A stretch of 64,000 bases of DNA. It comes from Deinococcus yavapaiensis KR-236. GTDB taxonomy: Bacteria > Deinococcota > Deinococci > Deinococcales > Deinococcaceae. The stretch lies in assembly GCF_003217515.1 (NCBI RefSeq), contig NZ_QJSX01000006.1, forward strand, positions 1 to 64,000, given 5' to 3'. The notes beneath the pieces are model-generated. The model was given only the letters and a program-made list of their open reading frames with translations, did no database searches and had not been told where the DNA came from. Shown here in pieces: positions 51,628 through 60,938 of the stretch; position 1 is the first letter of the stretch; each line of letters begins with the position of its first letter. The position numbers and the translations under genes were made by a program.

Positions 51628-52994
51628 CCACCCTTTCTGCGTTCGATGCCCGGCCTCTAGTGGCGCAATTGGAGGACGTGCGCGCCGCGTACCTTGCCGA
51701 TGAACGTCCGTGGGTTCTGGGGTACAGCGGCGGAAAGGACTCTACCGCGGCGCTGCACCTCGTGTGGCGCGCGTTGGAAGGCGTGCCGCGCGAGCGGCGC
51801 ACGAAGGACGTCGTCGTCGTCGCGTCTGACACGGGCGTGGAGGCGCCGATGGTCACGGCGCGCCTGGACGATTCGCTCGCGTGCGTTGAGCGCGCCGCGC
51901 GCGCCGCTGCTCTTCCGATTCGCACGTGTCGCGTCACGCCCACCCTCGAGGACAGCTTCTGGGTGAACCTCATCGGCAAAGGCTACGCGGCGCCGAGCGT
52001 GAAGTTTCGGTGGTGCACGGAACGCCTCAAAATTCGCCCGACCAACCGCTTCATCGTGGAGCAAGTGCGGGCCAGTGGCGAAGTGATCTTAATTCTCGGG
52101 TCGCGCCGCGCGGAAAGCGCGACTCGCGCCCAGGTCCTCGCGCTGCATCGACAGAAGGGTGGGCCTTTTTCGCGGCACTCCACCTTGCGCGGCGCACTAA
52201 TTTACCCCCCCATTGAAGCATGGAGCGACGACGACGTGTGGTCGTACCTTCTGCAAGACCCCTGCCCATGGGGCGGCGATCACCGTGATCTCGTGGCGTT
52301 GTATCGTGGGGCGCGCGGCGGAGAGTGCCCGTTGGTGGTAGACACCCGCACCTCTTCGTGCGGCGGAGGTCGGTTCGGGTGCTGGGTATGCACGGTCGTG
52401 GAACGCGACCGCAGCATGGAAGCCCTCGTGGACGCCGGAGCGGACTGGATGGAGCCGCTGCTGGCGTTGCGTGACTTCTTGTCCTCCACCCAAGACCCGG
52501 CGCGCAAACGCGAGCTGCGCGAAACGCGGCGCCGCAACGGCCGCGTGAAAATCGCGCGCGACGGCGGCCATGTGCCCGGTCCATACCGCCTGAAAGTGTG
52601 CCGCGACGTGTTGCGCCGCGTGCTCGAAGCACAAGAAGCCGTGCGGCGCACCGGCCCGGACCCCACCATGACGCTGATCAGCGACGCGGAACTGCACGAA
52701 ATTCGCCGGGTGTGGCGCGAGGAACGCCACGATTGGGAAGACGCCTTGCCTGGCCTCGTGCGCGCCGCGACCGGCCGCGCCTTCTGCCTCTCTCTCGAAG
52801 ACACGCCGCACTTCTCCGCGGACGACGACGCGAAGCTGCGCGCCGCGGGCGAGCGGCACGGGGTGCCCGTCGAGCTCCTGCGCGCCCTGATCGACTTGGA
52901 GCGCTTCGCTTCCCCACACGAAGGCAGCGAGGCGCGCGAAGGTGCCCTCAAACAGCTGCTCGCGCGCGATTGGTGGACTTCCGAGGACGCCTGA
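51624..52994 (+). CDS. dndC: second DndC-like phosphorothioation protein
   Basis: 456 residues from the GTG at 51624 (GTGA overlap with dndB). It keeps every DndC hallmark: LGYSGGKDSTAALHLVWRAL, VASDTGVEAP, FRWCTERLKI, SSCGGGRFGCWVCTVVERDRS and ELHEIRRVWREERHDWEDALP. It is shorter than the first copy at the C-terminus and clearly paralogous, but diverged throughout. All catalytic and Fe-S residues appear intact. A second DndC in the same transcript could form an alternative complex with different sequence preference, which is inference. Confidence 0.9.
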   Translation: MTTLSAFDARPLVAQLEDVRAAYLADERPWVLGYSGGKDSTAALHLVWRALEGVPRERRTKDVVVVASDTGVEAPMVTARLDDSLACVERAARAAALPIRTCRVTPTLEDSFWVNLIGKGYAAPSVKFRWCTERLKIRPTNRFIVEQVRASGEVILILGSRRAESATRAQVLALHRQKGGPFSRHSTLRGALIYPPIEAWSDDDVWSYLLQDPCPWGGDHRDLVALYRGARGGECPLVVDTRTSSCGGGRFGCWVCTVVERDRSMEALVDAGADWMEPLLALRDFLSSTQDPARKRELRETRRRNGRVKIARDGGHVPGPYRLKVCRDVLRRVLEAQEAVRRTGPDPTMTLISDAELHEIRRVWREERHDWEDALPGLVRAATGRAFCLSLEDTPHFSADDDAKLRAAGERHGVPVELLRALIDLERFASPHEGSEAREGALKQLLARDWWTSEDA

Positions 52995-54940
52995 TGCTGC
53001 TCCACGCCTTGGAACTGCGTAACTTCGGGCCGTTCGCGGGCACGCACCGCCTCGACCTGCGGCCCCGCTCGCCCGACCGACCCATCGTGCTCATCGGCGG
53101 AGGCAACGGCACCGGGAAAACGAGCATCCTGGAAGCGTTGCGGCTGTGCCTGTGGGGCGACCGTGCCCATGACCGCTCGTGGACGGCCGAGGAATACGCG
53201 GTTCACTTGCGCCGCTGCCTGCACCGCCCCCCGGACGGTCCCGCGGCCTCTTGCGGCGGCGTGACCGTCGAGTTCGAGCACACGCGCGGCGCCATGACGC
53301 GCGTGTACGCCGTGAGGCGCGACTGGACCGCGCACTCGCGGGGGGTGCGCGAGGAGCTGAGCGTCACCTGCGACGGGCAAGTGCTCGAAGGCGCGAACGC
53401 TCGGTCGTGGCCGCGCTTCGCGCGCGACCTCGTACCCGACGGGCTCGACGCCGCGATGCTCTTCGACGGCGAACGTTTGCAGGCCTTTGCGAGCGACGAC
53501 GGCGCGGCTTTTGCGCGCGCCGCGCGTGCCCTCTTCGGTCTCACGGCCCTCGACCGGGCGCGCGACGCGCTGCGGACGCACGCGCGCCGCGAAGCCGCGC
53601 GCGCGCCCGACGAACTCGGCGGCGCCTGGGACGGGCTGCAGGCGGAACGCGACCGACTCGCGTTGCGCGAGCGGCGCTCGGGCGACCGTGCCGCGCGGGC
53701 CCGCCGTCAAGCCGCGATCGACCGCGCGGCCGTGAGGGACCTCGAGGCGCGCCTCATGCGCGAAGGCCGCGACGTGCAGGCGCTGGAACGCGAACGCGAC
53801 GCGCTTCAAGTCGCCCTTGAAGCCGCCGAAGCGGACGTGCGCGAGCGCGCCGGGGGCCTCGCGCCGATCGGGCTGCTGGCCGACCTCGCTAGGCTCGCTG
53901 CGGGACGCCTGGAGGCGCCCGCCCCGCTGGGCGAGGAGGCGCGGAGCGTGCTCGAGGACGTTCTCGCGCAGCTCGAGGACCACGCGTGGTGGCCCGACGA
54001 CGGAACGAACGAAGCGCGCGAAGCGGTCGCGCGTCGTCTGCGCGATCACTTCGCGCCCCGATTGCGCGGCCACGGGGACTTCTTCGGGAGCGACGCGGAG
54101 CGCGCGCGGCACGCGCGGCGCCTGCGCGACGCGCTGGCGGAAGGGCGCGCGTGGCGCGCCGCCGCCCGGGAACTGCTCGACCTCCGCACGGCGTGGGCGA
54201 ACGTCACGGCGGAGCTGGCGCGTCCGGACGACAACGAGGGCCTCGAGGGCGTGCGGCGGACGTTGGCGGAGGCGCGCGCGGCGGTGGCCGCGTCCGAGAA
54301 GGTGTTGGCCGAGGCGGAAGCGGAGGTGACCGCCGTGCGAGACGCGGACCGGCGGGCCCGCCGGGCGTTGGAGCAGCTGCAGGTGCGCCTCAAGCAACGC
54401 GACGCCCGCACGGACTGCCTTGCGCTCGCCGCGGCGTCCCTCGACGCCCTCACGGACTTTGCGGCCGCCCTGCAAAAGGAGCGCGCGACGGCGTTGGCGG
54501 CGGCGCTGCGCGAGTGCTTGGGCGCCTTGCTAAACAAAGCCGGCGCGATCCACGACGTCGCGGTCGACGCCGACACCCTCGCCATACGTGTGCTCGGCCA
54601 CGCCGACGCGCCTTCGGCCGGGGAGCGGCACCTGCAAGCCGTTGCGCAACTCTGGGCGTTGTCGCGTGTTGCGAAACAAGGATGTCCCCTTGTGCTTGAC
54701 ACCCCCCTCGCTCGCCTGGATATGGTTCATCGTGGCGCCATCGTGCAGCGCTGGTGGCCGCAGGCGTCTGTGCAGCTGATCGTGCTCACTACAGACACGG
54801 AGGTAGATGCCGTAGCGCTAAACAGCGTTATAGGTAGCGTATCGCATTCGCAACGCTTGGAGTTCGATCCGATCCGAGGCTCTTCCCATGGGTTCGTCGG
54901 GTACATTGATCTCGACGGGGTTCCGAGCGATCAGCGTTGA
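52994..54940 (+). CDS. dndD: second DndD-like SMC-family ATPase
   Basis: 648 residues from the ATG at 52994 (ATG overlaps the preceding TGA by one base). N-terminal LLHALELRNFGPFAGTHRLDL, Walker A LIGGGNGTGKTSILEALRLCLWG, long Arg/Ala-rich coiled coil, signature SAGERHLQAVAQLWALSRVAKQ and Walker B CPLVLDTPLARLDMVHRG. It pairs with the second DndC as the first DndD pairs with the first. No second dndE follows in this transcript, so the pair would need to share DndE and DndA. Composition is even richer in GC than the first dndD. Confidence 0.9.
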   Translation: MLLHALELRNFGPFAGTHRLDLRPRSPDRPIVLIGGGNGTGKTSILEALRLCLWGDRAHDRSWTAEEYAVHLRRCLHRPPDGPAASCGGVTVEFEHTRGAMTRVYAVRRDWTAHSRGVREELSVTCDGQVLEGANARSWPRFARDLVPDGLDAAMLFDGERLQAFASDDGAAFARAARALFGLTALDRARDALRTHARREAARAPDELGGAWDGLQAERDRLALRERRSGDRAARARRQAAIDRAAVRDLEARLMREGRDVQALERERDALQVALEAAEADVRERAGGLAPIGLLADLARLAAGRLEAPAPLGEEARSVLEDVLAQLEDHAWWPDDGTNEAREAVARRLRDHFAPRLRGHGDFFGSDAERARHARRLRDALAEGRAWRAAARELLDLRTAWANVTAELARPDDNEGLEGVRRTLAEARAAVAASEKVLAEAEAEVTAVRDADRRARRALEQLQVRLKQRDARTDCLALAAASLDALTDFAAALQKERATALAAALRECLGALLNKAGAIHDVAVDADTLAIRVLGHADAPSAGERHLQAVAQLWALSRVAKQGCPLVLDTPLARLDMVHRGAIVQRWWPQASVQLIVLTTDTEVDAVALNSVIGSVSHSQRLEFDPIRGSSHGFVGYIDLDGVPSDQR

Positions 54941-55501
54941 AGTGTTTCTGTGTGACCAGGGGCCGCGGACAAGGCACGGCCCTCCTTTGTTGCTTGGTCG
55001 GTGAGACGGCACCGAGGGCCAGGCGTTCGAGGCCAGCAGATTGACCAAGCAGGCCACGCATCCCCACATCACCCCGCAGCGCCCCAATGGATTGTGGAGG
55101 TGGGGCTTCAAGAAGGGCTTCCACACTGCGCGTACACCTCAAGCTCCTGCGTCTGCGCTTCTCCCCCTCCTCTACCCGCGCGAGGAATTCGGCAGTCGGT
55201 ACGTCACTGGCGTAATCCTACCTTCATTTTCGGCATATGTGGCCTGAGTTACCGTAGTTTGCTCGGAAGCGGATAATATATGAGAGCGGGTCCTGACGAT
55301 TCTCATGGCAACGTCTGTGGGAGGAGAACGGTTGGGAGCGTGACAGTCAAAGTCGGTGCGGCGTCCTCGACGCTCCGCTGCGCATTGACCGAACCCTGAC
55401 CTCGCTCATATCGATCAGCCTTACGACCCCGCTCCGCGGGGTCGTTGTCGTTCGAGAAGAGCGCAGGGGGGATCCGCAACGCGCAGTTCAGGAGGAAGAG
55501 T
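54941..55501. other. intergenic region with weak terminator and leader hairpin
   Basis: About 560 bases. Near 54958-54988 an imperfect hairpin (AGGGGCCG/CGGCCCT) followed by CCTTTGTTG may end the dnd transcript. At 55423-55445 a 10-bp perfect stem (ACGACCCCGC/GCGGGGTCGT, loop TCC) lies 57 bases before the next gene. A TAATAT at about 55274 could be a -10 box. No coding region was recognised. Confidence 0.45.
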
Positions 55502-57379
55502 ATGACCGACAAGAACGCCCCGTCCGCCCCCGTCACCCGCCGCGCCAAGCCGAACGCCCCGGAAACGCCCGTCGACGCGACCCCCGACTTCCCCTCGTCC
55601 CGCTCCTTCTTCGAGGACACGAACGTGCTCGAGTCCCTGCGTACGAGCGAGTACGGCTTCGAGGGCGGCCTGTTCGAGTTCGTCGACAACGCCATCGAGT
55701 CCGGCGCGCCGCACGTCTGGGCGGGCATCAAGACCGAGGAGAAGACCTCCACCGACAAGAACGGTAAGAAAACCAAGACCGAGATCGTCTCCGAGGTGTA
55801 CGTCGTCGACGACGGGTGCGGCATGAATCCCAAAACGCTGCACAACAGTCTCGCCATCGGCGCCACCATGCGCGCGTCCCGCCGCGGCCAGTCGCTCGGG
55901 ATCGGCCGGTTTGGCGTGGGCCTCCCGCTGGGCAGCATCTCCCTCGCGCGCCGCGTCGACGTCTACTCCCGCGAGAGCCAGAATCAGCCCTTCCTGCATA
56001 CCTACCTCGACCTCGACGAGATCCGTGCGGGAGAACAGCGCGACATCCCCGCCCCCGTGCCCGCCGAGCCGCCCGCCGAGCTCGCGGCCTTGCTGCAGGA
56101 CAGCTCGGGCACGATCGTGCACCTCACAAAGTGCGACCGCCTGCAGTCGGACCCGATCAAGCCGGACAAGCTGCGGCGCGCCAGCGAGGTCGAAGCCGGC
56201 GTGATGAACGAGCTGGGCCGGGTCTACCGGAAGTTCATTGAGGGGGGACGTCAGATCTTCTGGAACAAGCAGCGCGTGCTCTTGCACGACCCGCTCTTCG
56301 TGAGCGGCCCGACCATCTTCGACCAGCCCTCGCTGGACTTGCGCGCCCGGGAGGTTGATCCGATCGTGATCCCGCTCGAGATTCCCGGCAAGCCCGGCGA
56401 GACAGCGGACGTCGTCGTGCGCTTGAGCCTCCTGCCCGAGGAGTGGCGCCCCGAGCAGGGGGCGGGTGGCTGGAAGTCCAACAAGGAGCGGCACATCGAC
56501 GACAACGAGGGCATCTCGATCCTGCGCGCGGACCGCGAGGTGTACTACGGTCGTTTGCCCTACCTCCTTGGAGGAGGCTCTGGGCAGGTGGCGTACGAGC
56601 GCATCGACCGTTGGTGGGGGTGCGAGATCAGCTTCCCGCCGGAGCTCGACGAGTACTTCCACGTGCGCTACATCAAGCGCGGCGCGGAACCCGTCCCGTC
56701 GTTGCGCGACAAGCTCCGCGAGCGCATCTGGCTGACGATCAAGAACTTTCGCAGCGAAATTCAGGCGGTCTTCCGCAAGAATGCCCCGTCGCCGTTTGAG
56801 GAGCAGGAGCAGCCCTTCGCGGATGCCGAGCGGGCCTTCGCGAAGGCGAGTGGGGTGCTGCCCAGCGGGAAGCTCGGACGGGATGTGGACCCTGAGCAGG
56901 CGCAGGAGGCGCTGGAGGAGGTCGCCTCCAACGCCGACGTCGGCAAGGGCGAGCCCAAGGTGATGGAGGAGCGGCGGAAGAAGCACCTCGAGCGCCTCCA
57001 GGCCATGCCCGTGAGTATCGTGCCGGTGAACTGGCCGGGAGGGAGCTTCTTCGAATCGGTCCACGCCGGGGGGAAGATCATCGTCAGCCTCAACACCGCC
57101 CACCCCTTTTACAAGGAGGTGTTCTACCCGCTGTGCGGGAGCGTCGAGGGGCTGACGGAGGAGTCCGACGCACACATGGGGGCGTCGACGCCGGAGCAGC
57201 GGTTCGCGCGCAACGCGATGATGCTGATCCTGATGAGCTTTGCGCAGGCGGAGGCCTTTTTCCCGAAGGAGGACCAGCAGGAGCTGATCAACTCGTTGCG
57301 TGCGCAGTGGTCGATCGCCCTCGCGACGGCCACGAAGGAGCTCGTGAAGGTGACCGGCGGCCTCGGGGGACGCGAGTGA
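55502..57379 (+). CDS. GHKL ATPase of the MORC/MutL-like class
   Basis: 625 residues from the ATG at 55502, with AGGAGGAAGAG upstream. The N-terminal GHKL ATPase (Bergerat fold) has the N-box GLFEFVDNAIESGA, G1 EVYVVDDGCGMNPKTL and G2 SLGIGRFGVGLPLGSISLARRV. A lysine-rich insert (EKTSTDKNGKKTKTE) precedes G1. The middle region contains RADREVYYGRLPYLLGG and SFPPELDEYFHVRYIKRGAEPVPSLRDKLRERI, comparable to the transducer (S5-like) domain with its catalytic lysine. MORC-type GHKL proteins are known partners in prokaryotic restriction systems, acting as DNA-clamping motors. It is coupled by GTGA to a GIY-YIG protein. Confidence 0.8.
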   Translation: MTDKNAPSAPVTRRAKPNAPETPVDATPDFPSSRSFFEDTNVLESLRTSEYGFEGGLFEFVDNAIESGAPHVWAGIKTEEKTSTDKNGKKTKTEIVSEVYVVDDGCGMNPKTLHNSLAIGATMRASRRGQSLGIGRFGVGLPLGSISLARRVDVYSRESQNQPFLHTYLDLDEIRAGEQRDIPAPVPAEPPAELAALLQDSSGTIVHLTKCDRLQSDPIKPDKLRRASEVEAGVMNELGRVYRKFIEGGRQIFWNKQRVLLHDPLFVSGPTIFDQPSLDLRAREVDPIVIPLEIPGKPGETADVVVRLSLLPEEWRPEQGAGGWKSNKERHIDDNEGISILRADREVYYGRLPYLLGGGSGQVAYERIDRWWGCEISFPPELDEYFHVRYIKRGAEPVPSLRDKLRERIWLTIKNFRSEIQAVFRKNAPSPFEEQEQPFADAERAFAKASGVLPSGKLGRDVDPEQAQEALEEVASNADVGKGEPKVMEERRKKHLERLQAMPVSIVPVNWPGGSFFESVHAGGKIIVSLNTAHPFYKEVFYPLCGSVEGLTEESDAHMGASTPEQRFARNAMMLILMSFAQAEAFFPKEDQQELINSLRAQWSIALATATKELVKVTGGLGGRE

Positions 57380-57756
57380 GCGGGCCGTTCGTGCCGCACG
57401 TACTGCTTCCGCAGGTGGTGCGTCGGGTCGTGGAGCCGGGGCGGTCGGGCGTGTACGTGCTGGGTCGGGACGAGCGGGGGTTCAAGCCCGGGTACGTGGG
57501 CCGGTCGGACACGGACCTCCAGCGCCGCCTGGCGACGCACAACCACCGTGACGAGTTCGAGTACTTCATCTTCCGGTACGCCGGCTCACCGGAGGAGGCC
57601 TTCCGCCTGGAGTGCGAGCTGTGGCACGCGCACGAGGAGACGGCGTCGGGGATGCTCAACCGCATCCACCCCGACGCGCCGAGCGGCAGCGGCCTCGAGT
57701 GCCCCTACTGCGCGTTCGGCAAGGACCTCGCGGCCCTGTTGCGACACGTGAGCTAA
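57376..57756 (+). CDS. GIY-YIG nuclease-like protein
   Basis: 126 residues from the GTG at 57376 (overlaps the ATPase stop). The GIY-YIG core is recognisable: SGVYVLGRDERGFKPGYVGRSDTDLQRRLATH, with GVY for GIY, GYVGRS for YIG, and the catalytic Arg in DLQRRL. The metal-binding Glu is in FIFRYAGSPEEAFRLECELWH. A C-terminal pair C-P-Y-C (GLECPYCAFG) may bind zinc with upstream residues. It is a plausible nuclease effector driven by the adjacent GHKL ATPase. The unit ends in a strong terminator. Confidence 0.78.
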   Translation: MSGPFVPHVLLPQVVRRVVEPGRSGVYVLGRDERGFKPGYVGRSDTDLQRRLATHNHRDEFEYFIFRYAGSPEEAFRLECELWHAHEETASGMLNRIHPDAPSGSGLECPYCAFGKDLAALLRHVS

Positions 57757-57766
57757 GCTTATTTTT

Positions 57767-57797
57767 GGAGGCGCGCCGGTTCATCCGGCGCGCCTCC
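57767..57797 (+). terminator. rho-independent terminator, 13-bp stem
   Basis: Arms GGAGGCGCGCCGG (57767-57779) and CCGGCGCGCCTCC (57785-57797) with a 5-nt loop, followed by CTTTGTCT. It ends the ATPase-nuclease transcript. Confidence 0.88.
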
Positions 57798-57878
57798 CTT
57801 TGTCTCAGCACCCCCGAATCTAATACTCTGCCGACTAATTGAGAGTAGCCTCTTGAGATGATGTAGGGATGCGTCGCT

Positions 57879-58484
57879 CTATAATCCTATAAGGCCCATT
57901 ACCCTGATAATGTCATCGTGCAAGCCAGACGGTTCTTTGGGAAGCGAAACACGATTTATTCCATAGAGTTTAGAATGTGCTAGGGCGGTGAGAGCGAAGC
58001 CTTCGCAGAAAACCTCCGAGCCGTACGCGGCGTATTGGGTGCACTGGGCTATACCCATTGTGCCCATACGATCACGATAGCCTTTTATGCCCTGAATGCA
58101 TTCCCCCACCTCGTGTAGAAAGGCGGCGGTGAGGCGAGTGGATCGGTGTTTTATATCGGATGCAATATGATGAGGAAGATCTCCAGGCGCATGGGACTTT
58201 AAATTCAAGCCCATGCGAATCAAGATGGTTCCACCGTTGCCATGAGGCTCCCACAGACAGCTTCCATCGCCGGACCACGGTTTGGTGTAAAGATCATGCC
58301 TTATATCAAAAAGCCAATCAAATGCCTTCGGATAAACCTCTCGGACGGACTGCATGCCGAGAGAAACTATCCTGTTAACCTCAAGACTGCCAGGAGGAGA
58401 TTTGTAATTAGAATCAGAGTCTTCGTCTAGTCTCCCAAAAGGAAGGAAGTGGGCCTTTTCGATATTGTATCTTCTCATAATCAT
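57879..58484 (-). CDS. unknown 201-residue protein in an AT-richer patch
   Basis: 201 residues starting MIMRRYNIEKAHFLPFGRLDEDSDS. It contains WLFDIRHDLYTKPWSGDGSCLWEP and RLTAAFLHEVGECIQGIKGYRDRMG. The HEVGE piece resembles the first half of a zinc-binding helix but lacks the second His of HExxH. No family is recognised. The base composition by eye is clearly lower in GC than the flanking dnd genes, and TATTGTATCT-like promoter sequence lies nearby, so recent transfer is likely. It lies alone between the nuclease terminator and a cluster of broken transposases. Confidence 0.6.
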   Translation of the reverse strand: MIMRRYNIEKAHFLPFGRLDEDSDSNYKSPPGSLEVNRIVSLGMQSVREVYPKAFDWLFDIRHDLYTKPWSGDGSCLWEPHGNGGTILIRMGLNLKSHAPGDLPHHIASDIKHRSTRLTAAFLHEVGECIQGIKGYRDRMGTMGIAQCTQYAAYGSEVFCEGFALTALAHSKLYGINRVSLPKEPSGLHDDIIRVMGLIGL

Positions 58485-58674
58485 GCCGATTCCTCCTGCC
58501 AGCCCATCTTGAAGCGCCTTCGTCGATTGATGGGGCGATGATGCTCATGTCACCAAAGGGGTTACGTTAACACTCGAAGTCATCCCAAAAACGCTCACCG
58601 TCTCATGGTCGGTAACATAGTTCGTGCTCGACCTCCACGATGAACGCTGGGTCTCCTTACCTCTTGACCTCGGT

Positions 58675-59670
58675 CTAGCTTGGCAACGGTAGGAGGGCGT
58701 CGAGCAGCCGAGCGGGAAGCTCAACATATCGCACACGTTTACAGCCGGAGCGGAGCTTAGCTTTGAGCTCGCCCATGTTTCGCGGGCAGAAGTTGCCCAG
58801 GACATGCTTTTTGACGTACGCCCACACCCGCTCGATTGGGTTGAGTTCAGGTGCGTACGGCGGCATAAACACCAACGAGAGGCGTGCATGTTCGGCCACG
58901 AAGTCTTTCACTCCTTTCGCCTTGTGGATGCCCGCGTTGTCGAGCACGATCACCACGTTGCCCTCGACGTGCGAGAGGAGGTGGCGCAAGAACGCGATGA
59001 CCTTGGCCGCCTTGATCGCGCCTTTAACGGTGTGCTGGAGGAACTGCCCTGTGGTCGTGATGGCTTCGATGGTCGAGAGCTTGTCCCAGTTCGCCCGCGA
59101 TCGGATCAAGGGCGTCTGACCTCGGACGGCCCACGTGCGCGTCACCGTCGTCTTGAGGCTGAAGCCACTTTCGTCGAGGAAGACGACCGTTGTACCGGCC
59201 TCAACCTTTTTTCCCCAACTCAGGCAGAACAATTTCCACCCAAGTGCGAATCGTGTCTTCGTTGCGTTCCAGTGCCCGTATGTCCGGCTTCTGGCACGAC
59301 CAGCCGAGATCATGCAGCACTTTGCGGACGTGATCGCGGTGATACCACACGCCGAACAAGCGACCGATCAAGTCACGGATCGCTCCACCCGTGTGCTTGT
59401 GGACCTTCTCGCAGCTTCGTCACGAGTTCTTGGCGCTGCTCAGCGGACAGGGCGCGTGGAGGACCAGCGGCCTTTGTAGCTTTCAGTGCGTCTGAGCCGT
59501 GATCACGCAGGTCTTTCTTCCAGCCGCGCACCGTACTTTCCGCGACCCCGAGCGCTTCGGCGATCTTCTTTGGTGCTGGCCTCGCCTGCTTCGAGCAGTT
59601 GCTGGCTGTACAGCCGACGTTCTTCGTGCTGCGCTCGACTGAGCTTCTTCGGTCGCCACGCCGACAACAT
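58675..59670 (-). pseudogene. broken IS630-family transposase
   Basis: The C-terminal frame (58675-59313) has the DDE domain: TTVVFLDESGFSLKTTVTRTW, NVVIVLDNAGIHKAKG and MPPYAPELNPIERVWAYVKKHVLGNF. The N-terminal HTH part lies upstream in other frames: MLSAWRPKKLSRAQHEERR starting at 59670, then KKIAEALGVAESTVRGWKKDL and GPPRALSAEQRQELVTKLREG. At least two frameshifts separate these parts, so it is inactive. It differs from the IS630 element at 21424-22473. Confidence 0.8.
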
Positions 59671-59717
59671 GCCCTCAGCTTACTGCTCGTTGCCAAGCCG
59701 TGCCGAGATCAATAAGA

Positions 59718-60048
59718 TGCCGGGCGATGTCACGCACGCCTCGACCTTGTACTCGGCACAGAGCGATTTCTTCGCGCTCAGCGAACGACAAATACCGCTT
59801 GGTCGGTGCATCGCTTCTCGGTGCCAGCGTCGCTGGTGGCATCCCTCCAGCCTCCCGAAACCAGCGTACGCCGACGGCGGGCGAGACGTTTGCACTTCTG
59901 GCAGCGTCCTCGCCCTGCAAGCCCTGGGCGATCAAGGCCCAAAACCGCCTCTGGTCCTCACGTCGAGCGACGCGAGGCCGCCCGTGGGAGCCCAGCCTTC
60001 TCGTCGCGCTCGATCGGATGTTCGCTTCTTGGTCGTCATCCCAGCCCA
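59718..60048 (-). pseudogene. N-terminal fragment of an IS30-family transposase
   Basis: From the ATG at 60048 the minus strand reads RRFWALIAQGLQGEDAARSA, then GVRWFREAGGMPP, then KRYLSFAEREEIALCRVQGRGVRDIARHL. This is the double helix-turn-helix N-terminus of actinobacterial/Deinococcus IS30 transposases. Similarity stops near 59718, where the broken IS630 begins. The DDE domain is missing. Confidence 0.7.
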
Positions 60049-60075
60049 TTTCTTCGAGGTGTTGCGACGACCACT

Positions 60076-60361
60076 TGAATTCACCCAATATGCCAGCCGG
60101 GTCTACCAGCAAGAACTGCGGACCATGAACGCGGTGACGAGCATGAGCCGAAAGGGGAATTGTTGGGACAATGCTGTCGTAGAAAGCTTTTTCGGCACTC
60201 TGAAGCGCGAACTTCTTAATGGGCGCGTGTTCGAGTCGAGGCCGCAGGCGCGGTCGGAGGTGTTCGAGTACATCGAGGTGTTTTTCAACCGGTAGAGGCG
60301 GCATTCGACACTGGGCTTCTTGGCTCCGGTAATCTTCGAGGAGCGACGTCGGGCAGCCTAA
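60076..60361 (+). pseudogene. C-terminal fragment of an IS3-family transposase with an in-frame stop
   Basis: The plus strand reads VTSMSRKGNCWDNAVVESFF, then GTLKRELL, then EVFEYIEVFFNR, followed by TAG (60293-60295) and in the same frame RRHSTLGFLAPVIFEERRRAA ending at 60361. The canonical IS3 OrfB tail has NRxRRHSTLGY, so the TAG replaces one codon (probably CAG). Only the tail with the last catalytic Glu (AVVESFF) remains. Confidence 0.85.
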
Positions 60362-60938
60362 CCCTGATGTCTACAAAACCCAGGCAAGTTCAATCTGCTC
60401 GATCTCGTTGGCGAAGGCGCTCAGGTCGGGCCAAACGCTTTCACCGACTCGACATAGGGTGCACCACCCATTGCAACGCAGGCGTTGTCCACGTTTACTC
60501 CATCGAGGAAATGGGCGACGATGCGATCCTCGAGAGGCGCGTCGTGAGAGCCGCTCGTCCCGATCAACCTCGGCGCGAACGGTGCGTTCGCCGTGCGGAC
60601 GTTGGAGGGCGAGGAAGTGACCGAACTGAGCGAGCACGGACGCCCGTGCTCGTGTCCTCGAGCGAGGATCTCGTTGGGTCGAACGGCGAGGTGCGGCTCA
60701 GTGGGATCGAGATGGGGAGAGCTGTTGTGTCGCGGCGCTTCCTGTGGACGGAGGACGCTTCGGGGTGAGGGGGCACCGGATCGATTGGCCGCCGAGTCCG
60801 GAAGCCGCCACACCGACGCGCGACCGAGGGCGGATGCGTCACCGAAGTTCGTGGCGCAGGTGAACCGAGAGCGAAACCCTTCCGCGACGCACCGCGGCCA
60901 CCTGCAGACGTAGGAACGACCGAGGTGAAAAAGTCGTC
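60362..60938. other. intergenic region, no supported gene
   Basis: About 580 bases between the IS3 fragment and the end of the minus-strand DndB-like gene. Open frames on both strands (for example 60367-60768 plus) have no recognisable domain or start signal. It probably contains further decayed mobile DNA. Confidence 0.35.

Noticed and set aside
52280..54475. 731-codon minus-strand open frame
   Set aside because: Antisense shadow of the second dndC and dndD, which have clear catalytic motifs.
60367..60768. 133-codon plus-strand frame after the IS3 fragment
   Set aside because: No start signal or domain; lies in degenerate mobile DNA.
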